Source: an uncultured Synechococcus sp.
GTDB taxonomy: Bacteria > Cyanobacteriota > Cyanobacteriia > PCC-6307 > Cyanobiaceae
Length of the DNA: 8,193 nt
Reading direction: 5' to 3'
Assembly: GCA_913020095.1 (NCBI GenBank)
Contig: CAJWAH010000056.1
Coordinates: 1-8,193 of the forward strand
The translations under genes were made by a program, and so were the position numbers. The notes beneath the pieces are model-generated. The model did no database searches. It saw only the letters and a program-made list of their open reading frames with translations, and had not been told where the DNA came from. Positions 6,816 to 8,193 of this stretch are shown here, one piece after another. Every line of letters begins with the position of its first letter. Position 1 is the first letter of the stretch.

Positions 6816-7406
6816 TCAGGATTTCGCCAGGGGAAGTTCAGGTCCGCTGCTGCTGCTTGCGGCTGGCCCAAAGCAAACCTTGCCGATCAGTTCTTCAATC
6901 ACGCCGGCAGGCAGCAGCAGACGCTCCTGCAGATCAGCAATATCGCGAAAGGGTTGGCGGCTGCGTTCGCGTAGCAGCCGTTGTTGGCGCTCCGGGCTTA
7001 ATCCCAGAGTCTGCAGTTGCAGGCTGCTGGCGTTGTTGAGATCGAGGGCTGCAGCGACTGGATTGGGTGGTTCGCTGTACCAGCGGAACAGCAGGTGGGG
7101 CTGCCACAGCTGCTGCTGCTCAGCGCTGAGCTCCAACAATCGGGCCAGGTCATCGGCGCCGCTGAATTGCACCCCGCCCCGTTGCAGCCGCACCAATAGA
7201 TCGGCTTGATCATTGCTGCAGCCCGGCAGCTTGAGCCAGTCGCTGTGGCTGGCCCGGTTCACATCGATTTGCCAGGTGTCGACCGTGGGGCTGTCAAACA
7301 CCAAAGGTGCAATGGGTTTGGCTGGTTTGGGCGGGCTGGGCAGTTCGCCGCTGGCCTGGAGCAGGCGGCGAGCCAGTGGATCCAGCCAGTGGCGCGGCCG
7401 AGCCAT
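6816..7406 (-). CDS. Double helix-hairpin-helix (ComEA-like) DNA-binding protein
   Basis: The 196-residue protein has two ComEA-type helix-hairpin-helix units: one at about 47-107 (IDVNRASHSDWLKLPGCS onward) and one at about 121-178 (LDLNNASSLQLQTLGLSPER, then FRDIADLQERL and PAGVIEELIG). Such pairs bind the DNA backbone without sequence preference. Unlike true ComEA there is no signal peptide or membrane anchor: the N-terminus is MARPRHWLDPLARRLLQASG, followed by a Pro-rich linker (about 22-40). So it probably acts in the cytosol and not in DNA uptake. ATG 7406 is taken as the start because the frame further upstream is antisense to the divergent DUF1825 gene and its translation makes no domain sense. 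It is probably the first gene of the minus-strand block and is followed after one base by the GIY-YIG gene. Confidence 0.85.
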   Translation of the reverse strand: MARPRHWLDPLARRLLQASGELPSPPKPAKPIAPLVFDSPTVDTWQIDVNRASHSDWLKLPGCSNDQADLLVRLQRGGVQFSGADDLARLLELSAEQQQLWQPHLLFRWYSEPPNPVAAALDLNNASSLQLQTLGLSPERQQRLLRERSRQPFRDIADLQERLLLPAGVIEELIGKVCFGPAASSSSGPELPLAKS

Positions 7407-7505
7407 GGGCGAAGGCAATGCAATCGATGAGCCAGTATCCGGTCGGAGAACCGCCCTGGCCAGAGGCTGTGGGCCGCTCAGAATGGCGTGCAGAAAGGAT
7501 CGGCC
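7407..7505. promoter_or_regulatory. Divergent promoter region between the HhH gene and the DUF1825 gene
   Basis: This 99-base spacer must drive both directions. A self-complementary TGGCCA at 7457-7462 could serve as a shared -35. On the plus strand, CAGAAT (7479-7484) lies 16 bases away. On the minus strand, GATACT (7439-7434) lies 17 bases away. Each -35 and -10 matches the sigma-70 consensus at only four of six positions, so the assignment is tentative. AAGGA at 7495-7499 is the ribosome site of the DUF1825 gene. Confidence 0.35.
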
Positions 7506-7829
7506 ATGGGGTTCTTTGAATCTGAGATCGTTCAGGACGAAGCCAAACGCCTGTTTGGCGACTACCAATCGCTGATGCAGCTGGGCGGGGAATACGGAAA
7601 GTTCGATCGCGAAGGCAAAAAGCTGTTTATTGACCGCATGGAAGAGCTGATGGAGCGCTACCGCGTCTTCATGAAGCGCTTTGAGCTCTCGGAAGATTTC
7701 CAGGCCAAGCTCACCGTTGAGCAGTTGCGCACCCAGCTGAGCCAATTCGGCATCACGCCTGAGCAGATGTTTGAGCAGATGAACCTCACGCTCGAGCGCA
7801 TGAAATCCCAACTCGAAGCTGAGAGCTGA
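7506..7829 (+). CDS. DUF1825 family protein, cyanobacterial, unknown function
   Basis: This 107-residue protein starts [20 protein letters not shown] and is charged and almost wholly helical, with Met- and Glu-rich amphipathic helices (about 7-30, 36-62, 68-84 and 88-105). No signal peptide, membrane span or enzymatic motif is visible. From memory it matches the DUF1825 family, which is widespread in cyanobacteria and has no assigned reaction. ATG 7506 is supported by AAGGA (7495-7499) at a 6-base spacing and by the MGFFESE start typical of the family; an upstream in-frame non-ATG start would lack that site. It is followed by tyrS after 46 bases, an order I recall from picocyanobacteria. It is divergent from the HhH gene. 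Helix-forming heptad-like spacing suggests an oligomer or a partner-binding role, which is inference only. Confidence 0.88.
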   Translation: MGFFESEIVQDEAKRLFGDYQSLMQLGGEYGKFDREGKKLFIDRMEELMERYRVFMKRFELSEDFQAKLTVEQLRTQLSQFGITPEQMFEQMNLTLERMKSQLEAES

Positions 7830-7839
7830 GCCGCGCCCG

Positions 7840-7845
7840 TACGAT
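7840..7845 (+). promoter_or_regulatory. Possible -10 element for tyrS
   Basis: TACGAT in the 46-base gap before tyrS resembles a sigma-70 -10 box and would give a leader of about 24 bases. No matching -35 is found 16-18 bases upstream, inside the DUF1825 coding end. tyrS may equally be read from the DUF1825 promoter. Confidence 0.22.
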
Positions 7846-7875
7846 CCACTGCCAAGCAGCTCCCGCGCCCTGACC

Positions 7876-8193
7876 ATGCCGGAACAACCGCAGTCTTTGC
7901 CGGCATGGCTGGCCCGCGGCATGGCCGACCTGTTTCCGGCTGGTGCACCGGGTGATGCGGATCAGGCCCTGGCGGCACGGCTGGCAGCAGCCCAGGCGGA
8001 GGACCGGCCGCTGCGCATCAAGCTGGGTATCGATCCCACCGGCAGCAACATTCACCTGGGGCACAGCATCTTGTTCCGCAAGCTGCGGGCCTTCCAAGAC
8101 GCCGGCCACACGGCGGTGTTGATCATTGGCGATTTCACCGCGCGGATCGGCGATCCCACCGGCAAAAGCGCCACGCGTGTGCAGCTGACGGCT
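7876..8193 (+). CDS. tyrS: Tyrosyl-tRNA synthetase, 5' part only
   Basis: A class I aminoacyl-tRNA synthetase that charges tRNA-Tyr with tyrosine in the cytosol. The first 106 codons are present and the gene runs off the right edge. A variable N-terminal helix region ([20 protein letters not shown]) is followed by the Rossmann fold: [17 protein letters not shown] (48-64) contains the class I HIGH-type motif HLGH at 60-63, and [19 protein letters not shown] follows near the end of the visible part. This wording fits the TyrRS subgroup with KLGxDPT and [14 protein letters not shown] 7876 gives the expected N-terminal length; no clear Shine-Dalgarno precedes it. It lies 46 bases after the DUF1825 stop on the same strand. 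Confidence 0.95.
   Translation, partial: MPEQPQSLPAWLARGMADLFPAGAPGDADQALAARLAAAQAEDRPLRIKLGIDPTGSNIHLGHSILFRKLRAFQDAGHTAVLIIGDFTARIGDPTGKSATRVQLTA

Noticed and set aside
6815..6871. A 19-residue upstream TTG extension of the GIY-YIG protein
   Set aside because: It overlaps the end of the HhH gene. The ATG one base after that gene's stop is the better start.
7407..7922. A 172-codon upstream extension of the HhH gene
   Set aside because: It is exactly antisense to the DUF1825 gene and the tyrS start and contains nothing like an HhH or signal segment.
1..8193. HIP1 octamers, CRISPR repeats, tRNA genes, insertion sequences or phage genes
   Set aside because: No exact GCGATCGC was noticed, and no spaced direct repeats, cloverleaf-like stretches, transposase motifs or terminal inverted repeats were seen on reading both strands.

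Overview
The window is GC-rich by eye and packed with genes. It reads as chromosome of a picocyanobacterium of the Synechococcus/Cyanobium type. The main pointers are a DUF1825-type small protein next to tyrS, a cyanobacterial-style group 2 sigma factor, and lpxA and lpxB with cyanobacterial-style motifs. Both ends are cut: fabZ lacks its start and tyrS lacks most of its length. I see no rRNA, tRNA, CRISPR array, insertion sequence, integrase or other sign of recent transfer.

Left block (1 to about 3150, plus strand): fabZ, lpxA, lpxB, msrA and a 63-residue unknown form one tight operon, with a 2-base gap, a 1-base overlap, a 4-base overlap and a 25-base gap. FabZ supplies steps of fatty-acid elongation, LpxA starts lipid A synthesis from the same hydroxyacyl-ACP pool, and LpxB makes the lipid A disaccharide. 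MsrA has a signal peptide and probably repairs oxidised methionines outside the cytoplasm. The block looks like an outer-membrane and envelope unit.

Middle block (3147 to 7406, minus strand, read right to left): a double helix-hairpin-helix protein, a GIY-YIG nuclease-fold protein, leucyl aminopeptidase pepA, a 99-residue unknown, a divergent group 2 sigma-70 factor and a 76-residue two-span membrane protein. Gaps run from 1 to 89 bases, so one or a few overlapping transcripts are likely. This block converges on the left block, and the two stop regions overlap at 3147-3150.

Right block (7506 to the end, plus strand): a DUF1825-type protein followed by tyrS, divergent from the middle block across a 99-base spacer that must hold promoters for both directions.

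Most genes are housekeeping and well recognised. The parts most worth a second look are the adjacent HhH and GIY-YIG genes, which together resemble the two ends of UvrC; the sigma factor's altered -10 reading region; the in-frame, TTG-started small gene right after pepA; and the 63-residue unknown at the end of the lpx operon. I found no clear evidence of a wholly new multi-gene system.
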